Source of the DNA: Streptomyces sp. PsTaAH-137
GTDB taxonomy: Bacteria; Actinomycetota; Actinomycetes; Streptomycetales; Streptomycetaceae
Length of the DNA: 64,000 nucleotides
Reading direction: 5' to 3'
Assembly: GCF_003259365.1 (NCBI RefSeq)
Contig: NZ_QLLY01000002.1
Span: 434,001-498,000 of the forward strand
The position numbers were made by a program, and so were the translations under genes. The first letter of the stretch is position 1. Each line of letters starts with the position of its first letter. The notes under the pieces were generated by a model. The model was not told where the DNA came from, searched no databases, and saw only the letters and a list, made by a program, of their open reading frames with translations. Below, piece after piece: positions 7,456 to 15,045 of the stretch.

Positions 7456-8188
7456 GCAGGCGCACGCTGGCGTTGCCGTCGGCGTAGTACGCGATCGTGC
7501 TGAGGGACGCCGCCGAGAGGTCCATCCTGAACAGGGCCTCCGGCGGGGCGCCCAGCGCCAGGCGCACCAGGGTCTTGATCGGCGTCACGTGCGTGACCAG
7601 CAGGACCGTGCGGCCCCGGTAGGTCCCGGTGAGACGGTCGCGGGTCGCGGCGACCCGGGCCGCCACCGCCGCGAAGCTTTCGCCGCCGCCGGTGGGGGGC
7701 GCGTCCTGGGATGCCAGCCAGGCGTCCATGTCGGCCGGGTGGCGGTCCCGGACCTCCTTGAAGGTCAGGCCTTCCCAGGCGCCGAAGTCCGTCTCGCGCA
7801 GGCCGGTCTCGGTCGTGACGTCCAGGTTCAGGCGGGCCGCTGCCGCCTGGGCCGTTTCCTGGCAGCGCTTGAGGGGGGATGCCACGATCGCGTCGATCGT
7901 GGCTCGCTCGTGCAGCGCCGCCGCCGCCCGGGTCGCTTGGTGCCGACCCGTGTCCGACAGCTCCGGGTCGGTGCCGCCGCTGCCCGAGAAACGCTTCTCG
8001 GGAGTGAGGGCGGTTTCGCCGTGGCGGAGCAGGATGAAGGTGGTGGGGGTGCCGAGGTCCGGGGGCGTCCCGCCGTTGGCGGTTGCTGATTCGGGTGCGA
8101 CTGCTGCGCCGTCGTGGTTGCTCGCGCAGTTCCCCGCGCCCCTGACGGAGCCCCGATCGTCCTGGGCCCCGTCAGGTGGCCGGTGCAC
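7430..8188 (-). CDS. Histidine phosphatase, remnant of the bifunctional RNase H/acid phosphatase
   Basis: 252 residues. From about residue 48 it is a full phosphoglycerate-mutase-like acid phosphatase: LLRHGETALTPEKRFSG (catalytic His), a second Arg in SPLKRCQET, acidic ETDFGAWEG, and VTHVTPIK (second catalytic His). In Streptomyces this domain, with the same linker PDLG-P-TFILLRHGETALTP, is usually the C-terminal half of a protein with an N-terminal RNase HI domain. Here that domain is absent: the only start is a GTG overlapping the preceding stop (TAGTG), and residues about 16-24 are encoded by a copy of the recurrent intergenic repeat (8124-8143). I infer a deletion that removed RNase H while keeping coupling to the zinc-ribbon gene. 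Confidence 0.9.
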   Translation of the reverse strand: MHRPPDGAQDDRGSVRGAGNCASNHDGAAVAPESATANGGTPPDLGTPTTFILLRHGETALTPEKRFSGSGGTDPELSDTGRHQATRAAAALHERATIDAIVASPLKRCQETAQAAAARLNLDVTTETGLRETDFGAWEGLTFKEVRDRHPADMDAWLASQDAPPTGGGESFAAVAARVAATRDRLTGTYRGRTVLLVTHVTPIKTLVRLALGAPPEALFRMDLSAASLSTIAYYADGNASVRLLNETAHLR

Positions 8189-8931
8189 TAGAGGCCCGAC
8201 TCCGAGGTGCGGACCAGGATGCGGCGGCAGTTCTCGCAGCGGACCACGGCGTCGGGGGCCGCGGCGCGGACCTCGTTCAGCTCCGTGATGTTCAGCTCCA
8301 GGCGGCAGCCCTCGCAGCGGCGCTGGAAGAGCTTGGCGGCGCCGACGCCGCCCTCCTTCTCGCGGAGCTTGTCGTAGAGCTTCAGCAGGTCGGCCGGGAT
8401 CGAGGCCGCGACGACCTCGCGCTCCTTGCCGACCGACGACGCCTCGGTGTCCAGCTCGCCGGCGGCCTGGTCACGGCGGGCCGTCGCGTCGTCGATCTTC
8501 GCCTGGACGGAGGCGAGCCGGTCGGTCAGCTCGCTCACCCGCTCCTGCGCGGACTCACGGCGCTCCATGACCTCCAGGACGACGTCCTCGAGGTCGCCCT
8601 GGCGCTTGGCGAGCGAGGCGATCTCCCGCTGGAGGTTCTCCAGGTCCTTGGGCGAGCTGACGGTCCCGGAGTCGAGACGCTTCTGGTCGCGGGCGGCACG
8701 CTGGCGGACCTGGTCGACGTCCTGCTCGGCCTTGGTCTGCTCGCGGGCGCAGTCGCTCTCCTCGGTGGTCGCGGCGACGTGCAGGTCACGCAGCTGCGTG
8801 AGGTCCTTGCCGAGCGACTCCAGTTCGGCGTGCTCGGGCAGCGACTTCTTCTTGTGCGCGAGCTGCTGGAGGCGGACGTCCAGGTCCTGGACGTCCAGGA
8901 GACGGATCTGGTCGGCGGGCGCGGCGTTCAG
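8188..8931 (-). CDS. C4-type zinc-ribbon, coiled-coil protein
   Basis: 247 residues, a long coiled coil (about residues 20-190, rich in Glu/Lys/Leu heptads) followed by a zinc ribbon, CEGCRLEL...CENCRRIL, with four cysteines. Such proteins are universal beside nif3-like genes in actinobacteria; a role in nucleic-acid or protein binding is assumed but not known. The start appears to be CTG at 8931: it overlaps the nif3 stop as CTGA, has GGAG 7 nt upstream, and gives NAAPADQIRLL right after. No ATG or GTG lies near, and the longer frame would overlap nif3 by 150 nt. Confidence 0.88.
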   Translation of the reverse strand: MNAAPADQIRLLDVQDLDVRLQQLAHKKKSLPEHAELESLGKDLTQLRDLHVAATTEESDCAREQTKAEQDVDQVRQRAARDQKRLDSGTVSSPKDLENLQREIASLAKRQGDLEDVVLEVMERRESAQERVSELTDRLASVQAKIDDATARRDQAAGELDTEASSVGKEREVVAASIPADLLKLYDKLREKEGGVGAAKLFQRRCEGCRLELNITELNEVRAAAPDAVVRCENCRRILVRTSESGL

Positions 8932-9785
8932 TTGGGGGCTCCAAAGGTAGAGAGGGGGTTGTTGGACGCCGCGTGGGCGGTCCAGGGGTCGGTGGGTGTG
9001 CGCGAGACATGGACGCGCAGGCCCCAGCCTTCGCGGTCGGAGATCTGCTCCAGCTGGCTCGCGGCCAGCTCGCACCACGGCCACTCGGTGGCCCAGTGCG
9101 CGGCGTCGAGCAGCGCCAGGGAGGAGTGCTCGCGGGCCTCGCTCACCGGGTGGTGGCGCAGGTCGGCGGTGAGGAAGGCGTCGACGCCCGACGCGCGTAC
9201 GTCGTCGAAGAGGCTGTCGCCCGAGCCGCCGGAGACCGCGACGGTGCGGATCGTCGCGTCGAGGTCGCCCGCGACGCGGATGCCCTGGGCGGTGCCGGGG
9301 AGCCGGTCGGCGGCGGTGCCCGCGAGCTCGCGCAGGGTCACCGGGTGGTCGAGTTCACAGATCCGGCCGAGGCCGCGGCGGCCCGAGGGGTCCGCCGGGT
9401 CGGGCACCAGGGGGCGTACGACGCGGACGCCGAGGGCGCCCGCGAGGGCGTCGCTCACGCCGGGGTCGGCCTTGTCGGCGTTGGTGTGGGCGACGTGCAG
9501 CGCGATGTCGTTCTTGATCAGCGTGTGGACGACCCGGCCCTTGAAGGTGGACGCCGCGACCGTCGTCGTACCGCGCAGATAGAGCGGGTGGTGCGTGATC
9601 AGCAGGTCCGCGCCGAGCTTCACGGCCTCGTCCACGATCTCCTGGACCGGGTCGACGGCGAACAGCACCCGGGTGACCTGGGCTTCCGGGTCGCCGACGA
9701 CCGTGCCGACCGCGTCCCATCCCTCGGCGAGGGAGGCGGGCCAGAGGGTGGCGAGCGCGGCGGTTACTTCAGACAGGCGGGGCAC
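8928..9785 (-). CDS. Nif3-like dinuclear metal-centre protein
   Basis: 285 residues, GTG start (VPRLSEVTAAL). It shows the Nif3/YbgI signatures: AEGWDAVGTVVGDP, LLITHHPLYL (metal-binding His pair) and VAHTNAD, with the C-terminal AFLTADLRHHP and LDAAHWATE blocks that supply further ligands. Homologues form hexameric toroids with a two-metal site in each subunit; suggested roles include GTP cyclohydrolase-like or DNA-associated functions, but biochemistry is unsettled. First gene of a three-gene operon with the zinc-ribbon and phosphatase genes, with 4-nt and 1-nt overlaps. Confidence 0.95.
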   Translation of the reverse strand: MPRLSEVTAALATLWPASLAEGWDAVGTVVGDPEAQVTRVLFAVDPVQEIVDEAVKLGADLLITHHPLYLRGTTTVAASTFKGRVVHTLIKNDIALHVAHTNADKADPGVSDALAGALGVRVVRPLVPDPADPSGRRGLGRICELDHPVTLRELAGTAADRLPGTAQGIRVAGDLDATIRTVAVSGGSGDSLFDDVRASGVDAFLTADLRHHPVSEAREHSSLALLDAAHWATEWPWCELAASQLEQISDREGWGLRVHVSRTPTDPWTAHAASNNPLSTFGAPN

Positions 9786-9828
9786 GCAGACAGGTTACCT
9801 GCGCCGCGTGCCCCGGCCCTAAGCGTGG

Positions 9829-10881
9829 TTACTTGACCAGGTTCGCCCGCAGGTCCTTCAGGACCTCCTGGGCGGCCGTGACGCCGAGTCCGAGGTACCA
9901 GGTCTCGTCCGGGACGTCCTTGGCCTGCCCCTTCTCGACCGCGCCGAGCTTCTTCCAGAGCGGGTTGTCCTCGGCGCTCGCGCGCTGGGTCTTCTTCGCG
10001 TCGCCGTAGACGCCGGTGAAGATCCAGTCGGCGTCCGCGGAGTCGATCTTCTCCGGGCTGATCTCCGTCGCCAGGTCGTCGATCTGCTGGTTCTTCGGGC
10101 GCGGGATGCCGGCGTCGTCGAGGATCGTGCCGATGAAGGAGGCCTTGGCGTAGAGGCGGATGCGGTCCGGCATGTAGCGGAGCATCGTCACGGTGGGGGC
10201 CGTGCCGCCGTTGGCCTTCTTCACGTCGGCGCCGAGCTGCTTCACGTTCTTGTCGTACGCGGCGAGGTTCGCCTCGGCCTTGGCCTTCTCGTCGAGCGCG
10301 GAGGCGTTGAGGAGGTAGTTCTCCTTCCACGTGAAGCCGGGGCGGATGGAGAAGACGGTCGGGGCGATCTTCGCGAGCTGCGGGTAGAGCTTGGCGGCGC
10401 GCAGCTCGCTGCCGAGGATCAGGTCGGGGTGGAGGCCCGCGATGGCCTCCATGTTGAGGGCGTTGATGGTGCCCACGTTCTTGGGGCTGCCCGCGTCCTT
10501 CTTCAGGTAGGACGGGATGCCGTCGTCGCCCTCGGTGGGGGCGTAGCCGACGGGCTTGATGCCGAGGGAGACGACGTTGTCGAGCTCGCCGACGTCGAGG
10601 ACCACGACGCGCTGCGGCTTCTTCTTGATCTCGGTCTTGCCGAGCGCGTGGGTGAGGGTGCGCGGGAACTCGCCGGCCTTCGCCGTCGTGCCCATCCTCG
10701 CGGTCTGCTCGGCGGCCTTCGAGAAGTCGTCGCCGCCCTGGGCCACGGCCTTGGAGCCCGCGCCGTTGTCACCGCTCGCCCCGCCGGAGCCGTCGTCCCC
10801 GGAACCGCAGGCGGTGAGGGCGAGTGCGGCGGCCGCCGTGGCGGCGAGGGCCGCGACGCGCGTACGGGGGCGTATGAGCAT
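9829..10881 (-). CDS. Iron-siderophore ABC transporter substrate-binding lipoprotein
   Basis: 350 residues from ATG 10881. The signal peptide has an Arg-rich n-region, an Ala/Leu core and the lipobox LTAC, so the mature protein is a lipoprotein on the outer face of the membrane. The body is a Fe3+-siderophore-binding fold (FepB/FhuD type): RTLTHALGKTEIKKKPQRVVVLDVGELDNVVSLGIKPVGY, then LHPDLILGS and ADWIFTGVYGD. No permease or ATPase is adjacent, so it must work with a transporter encoded elsewhere. An iron box lies 42 bp before the start codon, so expression should rise under iron limitation. Confidence 0.93.
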   Translation of the reverse strand: MLIRPRTRVAALAATAAAALALTACGSGDDGSGGASGDNGAGSKAVAQGGDDFSKAAEQTARMGTTAKAGEFPRTLTHALGKTEIKKKPQRVVVLDVGELDNVVSLGIKPVGYAPTEGDDGIPSYLKKDAGSPKNVGTINALNMEAIAGLHPDLILGSELRAAKLYPQLAKIAPTVFSIRPGFTWKENYLLNASALDEKAKAEANLAAYDKNVKQLGADVKKANGGTAPTVTMLRYMPDRIRLYAKASFIGTILDDAGIPRPKNQQIDDLATEISPEKIDSADADWIFTGVYGDAKKTQRASAEDNPLWKKLGAVEKGQAKDVPDETWYLGLGVTAAQEVLKDLRANLVK

Positions 10882-10922
10882 GGGTGTGCTCCAGTTCCGG
10901 GTACACAAGATGTGCACAGCAA

Positions 10923-10940
10923 TTAGTTAGGCAAACCTAA
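10923..10940. promoter_or_regulatory. Iron box (DmdR1/IdeR operator)
   Basis: On the minus strand TTAGGTTTGCCTAACTAA matches the DtxR-family consensus TTAGGTTAGSCTAACCTAA at most positions. In Streptomyces DmdR1 binds such sites with Fe2+ to repress siderophore and iron-uptake genes. It lies 42 bp before the siderophore-binding lipoprotein start. Confidence 0.88.
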
Positions 10941-11133
10941 CATCAGCCAGGTCGGGGCCCGTTCGCCGCTCCCCCGCCCCCCAGCACATCCGGCGTACGC
11001 CTCTCAGCAGATTGCGGGCACGGCCACCCTTTGGTGTGAAGCGGGCGGTCGTGAATGCCCTGGAGGTACGTACGAAAACTAGCTTCGGCCGTGGAGGACA
11101 CCCAGGGGGGACGAGCGGAGGTGACAGATCCCC

Positions 11134-12279
11134 ATGACGGCCTTGGCCTTGGAGACCGAGCCGGAGAGGCGGCCGCGGCCGCCGCGCACCGGCTGTGTGA
11201 TCACGGCGGACGCGTCGTACGCGGCGCGGCTCGCGTACGACGGCACCTCGTGGTTCCCGCAGCGGTGGACGCTGGACGGCCCTGAGCCGTACGCGGTGCC
11301 GCTGCCCGGCCACCAGCCCGAGGAGCCGGACACCGATGTGCTGCCGCTGACCGACGGGCGGGTGCTGATCCGGCGCCGGGCCGACGGCAGGCGCCATCTG
11401 TTCGCCCTGCTGTACCCGACGGGGCCGGAGACCGGCGAGGTGCCGCTCGGCGCCGTGGAGTGCGACGAGCTGGAGCTGCTGCCGCCGTCGCCGGACGGGC
11501 GCAGCGCGTACGCCCTGGAGCCGGGCGAGAAGTCCACTCATGTGTGGCTGGTGGCGGGCGGGTCGTTCGGCCCCGAGCATGTGGCCGAGGTGCCGGGGCG
11601 GTGTTCGGGCGGGGTGTGGCTGGACCGTGGGGGGCGGCTGCTCGCGCTCGACCGGGAGCCGGCCGACGGTGGGCCGGTGAAGACGGTCGCGGTCGATCTG
11701 GAGCGGGGCGGCGAGGTGACGCCGCTCCTCCAGATCACGGAGGAGAGCGACGACCGGCTGCTCATCGCCGATCTCGACAGCGGGCTCATCCTGGTCCGCT
11801 CGGACGCGGCGACCCCGGGGGAACCGCGGCTCGGCTGGGGTGTGCTGGGCTCGACGCTGCCCATCCGCTTTCCGCAGGCGCTGCGGGTCGCGGACTGCAC
11901 GGTGACGCCGTTCGCGGTGCAGCCCGGGCAGACGCTGCTGCCGGAGAGCTGCGCGGTGGCGCTGCGCATCGACGGCCCCGCGGGAGCCGACGGCGCGCCG
12001 TGGATCGGGTTGTGGCGGCCGTCCGACGCGCCGTTGCATCAACTGGCCGCTCCGGAGGGCTGGTTGACCGGGAGCGGGTTCTGGTCACGCGAAGGAGTGC
12101 TTTCTCTTCCTTGTGTGACGCAGGAGGTGTCATGCGGTCTCGCTCGGGTATGCGCCCCGGAGCCATCGGTTCCGGCCGCGGACGGACAACCCGCCCCGGC
12201 CGTGCCCGAGGCGCCGTCGGCACCGCGTCCCGTCCCGTTGGGGCAGGCGCCGCTCGGTGGGCGCACGGCGGGTGGTTAG
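11134..12279 (+). CDS. Hypothetical protein, beta-propeller-like repeats
   Basis: 381 residues, ATG 11134 with GCGGAGGTGA 9 nt upstream. No signal peptide or membrane helix is seen. Repeated short strands around Asp-Gly turns (LPLTDGRVLIRRRADGRRHLFALL; LPPSPDGRSAYALEPGEKSTHVWLV; LDRGGRLLALDRE; LIADLDSGLILVRSDA) suggest a WD40/TolB-like beta-propeller. The last 40 residues are Pro/Ala-rich and probably disordered. I do not recognise a characterised family. It is followed by a small Ser/Gly-rich protein on the same strand. Confidence 0.75.
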   Translation: MTALALETEPERRPRPPRTGCVITADASYAARLAYDGTSWFPQRWTLDGPEPYAVPLPGHQPEEPDTDVLPLTDGRVLIRRRADGRRHLFALLYPTGPETGEVPLGAVECDELELLPPSPDGRSAYALEPGEKSTHVWLVAGGSFGPEHVAEVPGRCSGGVWLDRGGRLLALDREPADGGPVKTVAVDLERGGEVTPLLQITEESDDRLLIADLDSGLILVRSDAATPGEPRLGWGVLGSTLPIRFPQALRVADCTVTPFAVQPGQTLLPESCAVALRIDGPAGADGAPWIGLWRPSDAPLHQLAAPEGWLTGSGFWSREGVLSLPCVTQEVSCGLARVCAPEPSVPAADGQPAPAVPEAPSAPRPVPLGQAPLGGRTAGG

Positions 12280-12334
12280 ACTCGCCGGGCTGTAAGTCAA
12301 GGATCTTGTAAGGGTTTACGGGGTGAGTTTTCCG

Positions 12335-12517
12335 ATGACGGAAAGCAACGGCAGGAACGGAAGCACGGAGACCATGGAGCGCCATGAGCGCGTGGAGGCT
12401 TCGGCCTCCGGTGGTTCCGGGCGGCATCGCGGCACGGTCACCGCGTCGGCGGCGGCTCCGAGCGAGCAGCCCGAGCCGCGTGGGCGGCATCGCGGGGCGC
12501 GGGCCGACGAGGCCTAG
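12335..12517 (+). CDS. Small hypothetical protein, probably disordered
   Basis: 60 residues from ATG 12335, preceded by GGGGTGAG 8 nt upstream; a GTG at 12323 is the alternative. The composition is dominated by Ser, Gly, Ala, Glu and Arg, with a repeated GR-HRG motif (GSGRHRGT, GRHRGARA), and it lacks hydrophobic segments. It sits 55 bp after the propeller-like gene and is closed by a strong palindromic terminator. Coding is supported by codon position, ribosome site and terminator rather than by a recognised family. Confidence 0.5.
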   Translation: MTESNGRNGSTETMERHERVEASASGGSGRHRGTVTASAAAPSEQPEPRGRHRGARADEA

Positions 12518-12532
12518 GGTCCGCTTTCAGGA

Positions 12533-12574
12533 CAGGAGGGGCCCGGTGACCGATCGGTCACCGGGCCCCTCCTG
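12533..12574. terminator. Bidirectional terminator, 42-bp perfect palindrome
   Basis: The stretch is a perfect palindrome, 21-nt arms of CAGGAGGGGCCCGGTGACCGA followed by its exact complement, between convergent genes (12335-12517 on + and 12587-13525 on -). It would form an uninterrupted hairpin in either transcript. The perfect symmetry could also bind a dimeric protein, but its place between two stop codons makes termination the best reading. Confidence 0.85.
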
Positions 12575-12586
12575 CGTTCTCTGGGG

Positions 12587-13525
12587 TCAGCCGTGTTTGA
12601 GGCCGAGCACCTCCGCCGCCGCGAAGGTCTCGTTCGGCGGGCGGTCCTGGTAGTGCGGGGTGAGCAGCGCGTCGAGTTCGTCGTACGTGAACGCGTCCTT
12701 CTCCGTGTCGAACTTCGCCCGCACCTGCGGCCGTTCGACGATCGCGACCATGCCGCCGTGCACGACGAGGAGCTGGCCGTTCACGTGCGACGCGGACGGG
12801 CCCGAGAGGTAGCCGACCAGCGGGGCCACGTGTTCCGGGGCGAGCGGGTCGAGCCCTTCGGCGGGCTCGGCGAACCCGGCGAAGACGTCTTCCGTCATCC
12901 GGGTGCGGGCCCGGGGGCAGATGACGTTCGCCGTGACGCCGTACTTGACCAGGGCCAGGGCCGTGGAGGTGGTGAGTCCGACGATTCCGCCCTTCGCCGC
13001 CGCATAGTTGGGCTGGCCGGCGCTGCCCGCCAGGAACGCCTCCGAGGATGTGTTCACGATGCGGCCGTAGACCGGGGCGCCGGTCTCCTTCGAGCGGTCG
13101 CGCCAGTGGCGGGCCGCGAAGTGGGTGGTGTTGTAGTGGCCCTTGAGGTGGACGTGGATGACCGAGTCCCATTCGTCCTCGGTCATCGAGAAGATCATGC
13201 GGTCGCGGAGGATGCCGGCGTTGTTGACCAGGATGTCGAGCTGTCCGTAAGTGTCGACGGCCAACTGGACCAGTTCTGCGGCCTGCTGGTGGTCGGCCAC
13301 GTCGCCGGTGTGGGCGGTGGCCGTGCCGCCTGCGGCGCGGATCTCCTGGGCGACCTGTTCGGCGGGGGTGGCGTCCGCCTCCCCCGAGCCGTCCCTGCCG
13401 GGCCGGCCGAAGTCGTTGACGACGACGTTCGCGCCGAGGCGGGCCAGTTCCAGAGCCTCGGCGCGGCCCAGGCCGCGGGCGGCTCCTGTGACGATTGCCG
13501 TGCGGCCCTTGAGCGGCGTTGACAT
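12587..13525 (-). CDS. SDR family oxidoreductase (Hsd4A/beta-oxidation type)
   Basis: 312 residues from ATG 13525. Rossmann-fold classical SDR: TGAARGLGRAEALELARLG (NAD-binding glycine motif), NNAGILRD, catalytic Ser in IVNTSSEAF and the YxxxK motif in PNYAAAKGG. The sequence VVVNDFGRPGRDGSGEADATPAEQVAQEIRAAGG is the multifunctional-enzyme-2/17-beta-HSD-4 type, whose members oxidise 3-hydroxyacyl-CoA or steroid 17-hydroxyl groups. It is downstream of the alcohol dehydrogenase and MaoC genes on the same strand, but 370 bp of repeats separate it from them, so it may have its own promoter. Confidence 0.92.
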   Translation of the reverse strand: MSTPLKGRTAIVTGAARGLGRAEALELARLGANVVVNDFGRPGRDGSGEADATPAEQVAQEIRAAGGTATAHTGDVADHQQAAELVQLAVDTYGQLDILVNNAGILRDRMIFSMTEDEWDSVIHVHLKGHYNTTHFAARHWRDRSKETGAPVYGRIVNTSSEAFLAGSAGQPNYAAAKGGIVGLTTSTALALVKYGVTANVICPRARTRMTEDVFAGFAEPAEGLDPLAPEHVAPLVGYLSGPSASHVNGQLLVVHGGMVAIVERPQVRAKFDTEKDAFTYDELDALLTPHYQDRPPNETFAAAEVLGLKHG

Positions 13526-13570
13526 GGTGGGCGTGTCCTCTCGGTTCGGGTCCGCGACATCTCTCGGGCG

Positions 13571-13877
13571 CGGCGCCGTCGTGGCTGATCGCGCAGTTCC
13601 CCGCGCCCCTGGGGCACCGGGCACGCCTGCCCACCAAGCCCCTCCGGCGATTGAGGAGCGGGGGCCGGGGCGGAGCCCCGGGTTCAGGGGAGCTCTTCGG
13701 GTGCGGCGCCGTCGTGGCTGGTCGCGCAGTTCCCCGCGCCCCTGGGGCACCGGGCACACCTGCCCACCAAGCCCCTCCGGCGTTTGAGGAGCGGGGGCCG
13801 GGGCAGAGCCCCGGGTTCAGGGGAGCTCTTCGGGTGCGGCGCCGTCGTGGCTGATCGCGCAGTTCCCCGCGCCCCTT
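13571..13877. repeat. 133-bp tandem repeat (2.3 copies) containing the recurrent intergenic element
   Basis: CGGCGCCGTC begins at 13571, 13704 and 13837, exactly 133 bp apart; each unit starts with the GCGCAGTTCCCCGCGCCCCT element (13591, 13724, 13857), then GGGGCACCGGGCA, a CCTCCGGCG(A/T)TTGAGGAGCGG hairpin and a GGGGCCGGGGC-GAGCCCCGGG hairpin. Copies differ by only a few bases, so the duplication is recent. The third copy stops after the first element. The whole 13526-13898 gap before the alcohol dehydrogenase stop is filled by it; no gene is seen. Confidence 0.9.
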
Positions 13878-13898
13878 ACGGGGCGCATCCGATCGCCG

Positions 13899-14975
13899 CT
13901 AGATCTCGATGCAGGTTCGCAGGGCGGAGCCCGTGCGCATTTGGTCCAGGGCCTCGTTGATCTCCGCCAGGGGGACCCGGTGGGTGATCAGGGATTCGAG
14001 GTCGATGCGGCCCGCGCGCCAGAGGGCGATGGCGCGTTCGTAGGACGTGAGGACGTCACCGCCGCCGTACATGGACGGCAGGATGCGCTTCTCGTCGAAG
14101 AACAGCTCGAACATGTTGAGCTGGAGGACGTCGTCCATGGCACCGGCGCCGACCACGACGAGCGTGCCGCCGCGCCGGGTCGTCTCGTACGCGGTGCGGG
14201 CGGTGGCCGACTTGCCGACGACCTCGAAAACGTAGTCGAACCCCTCACCGGCGGTGATGCGCTGCTTGGCGTCGCCGAGCGCGTCCGGCGCGACGGCCTC
14301 GGTCGCCCCGAACTTGAGCGCCGCCTCGCGCCGCGACTCCACCGGGTCGACGGCGACGATCTGGGCCGCGCCCTTGAGCCGGGCACCCTGGATCGCGGAG
14401 ATGCCGACGCCCCCGCACCCGATGACCGCCACCGACGAACCGGCCGCCACATCGGCGGTGTTGATGGCGGACCCGAGCCCGGTGGTGACCCCGCACCCGA
14501 TGAGCGCGGCGATGTCGAACGGCACGTCGTCGGGGATCGGCACCGCGCACCCGGCGTCCACCACGACCTCCTCGGCGAACGTCCCGGTGCCCGCGAACCC
14601 GAAGACGTCCCCGCCGGGCCGCTTGAAGTTGGGCGTACCGGCGTTCATGAACCCGGCGAGGCAGAGCTGGGTCTGGCCGCGCTTGCAGGAAGGACATGCG
14701 CCGCAGGCGGGCAGCCAGCAGACGAGCACCCGCTGGCCGACGCTGAGCCCGGCGACCCCGTCACCGACGTCGGTGATCTCGCCGGCGCCCTCGTGGCCGG
14801 GGACGAACGGCGCCGGCTGCGGCAGGACGCCGTTCATCGCGGAGATGTCGGAGTGGCACAGGCCCGTCGCCCGGACCCGGATCTTCACCTTCCCCGGGCC
14901 GAAGCCGACCGCCTCGACGTCGTCCAGTACCTCGAGTTTGTCCTGCCCTGTCTCGTGCAGTACGGCTGCTCGCAT
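13899..14975 (-). CDS. Zinc-dependent alcohol dehydrogenase (MDR family)
   Basis: 358 residues. The catalytic zinc site is present (GLCHSDISA, GHEGAGEITDVG), and the structural zinc loop has cysteines in CGACPSCKRGQTQLC. The Rossmann motif is VIGCGGVGISAIQGARLKGA, followed by VDPVESRREAALKFGA, whose Asp favours NAD over NADP. FMNAGTPNFKRPGGDVFGFAG fits the class III/aryl-alcohol dehydrogenase side of the family. Likely oxidises an alcohol intermediate of lipid or steroid breakdown, given the MaoC hydratase 70 bp upstream and the SDR downstream. Co-transcription with MaoC under the KstR box is likely. Confidence 0.9.
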   Translation of the reverse strand: MRAAVLHETGQDKLEVLDDVEAVGFGPGKVKIRVRATGLCHSDISAMNGVLPQPAPFVPGHEGAGEITDVGDGVAGLSVGQRVLVCWLPACGACPSCKRGQTQLCLAGFMNAGTPNFKRPGGDVFGFAGTGTFAEEVVVDAGCAVPIPDDVPFDIAALIGCGVTTGLGSAINTADVAAGSSVAVIGCGGVGISAIQGARLKGAAQIVAVDPVESRREAALKFGATEAVAPDALGDAKQRITAGEGFDYVFEVVGKSATARTAYETTRRGGTLVVVGAGAMDDVLQLNMFELFFDEKRILPSMYGGGDVLTSYERAIALWRAGRIDLESLITHRVPLAEINEALDQMRTGSALRTCIEI

Positions 14976-14998
14976 GGGGTGCGGCTCCTTCGCGTCTC

Positions 14999-15030
14999 AG
15001 CTGCTCTCAGGTGCTCTCAGGTGCTCTCTG
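14999..15030. repeat. Short tandem repeat (10-bp unit) in the MaoC-ADH spacer
   Basis: About three copies of a CAGSTGCTCT unit run head to tail in the 70-bp gap between the MaoC stop and the alcohol dehydrogenase start. Its function is unknown; it replaces any obvious terminator, so the two genes are probably one transcript. Confidence 0.6.
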
Positions 15031-15045
15031 CTGCGTGTACGTCGT

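Noticed and set aside
12533..12574. 42-bp palindrome as an operator
   Set aside because: It lies between two convergent stop codons, so termination explains it better.
13571..13877. CRISPR-like array
   Set aside because: The 133-bp period with continuous identity has no repeat/spacer alternation and no cas genes nearby.
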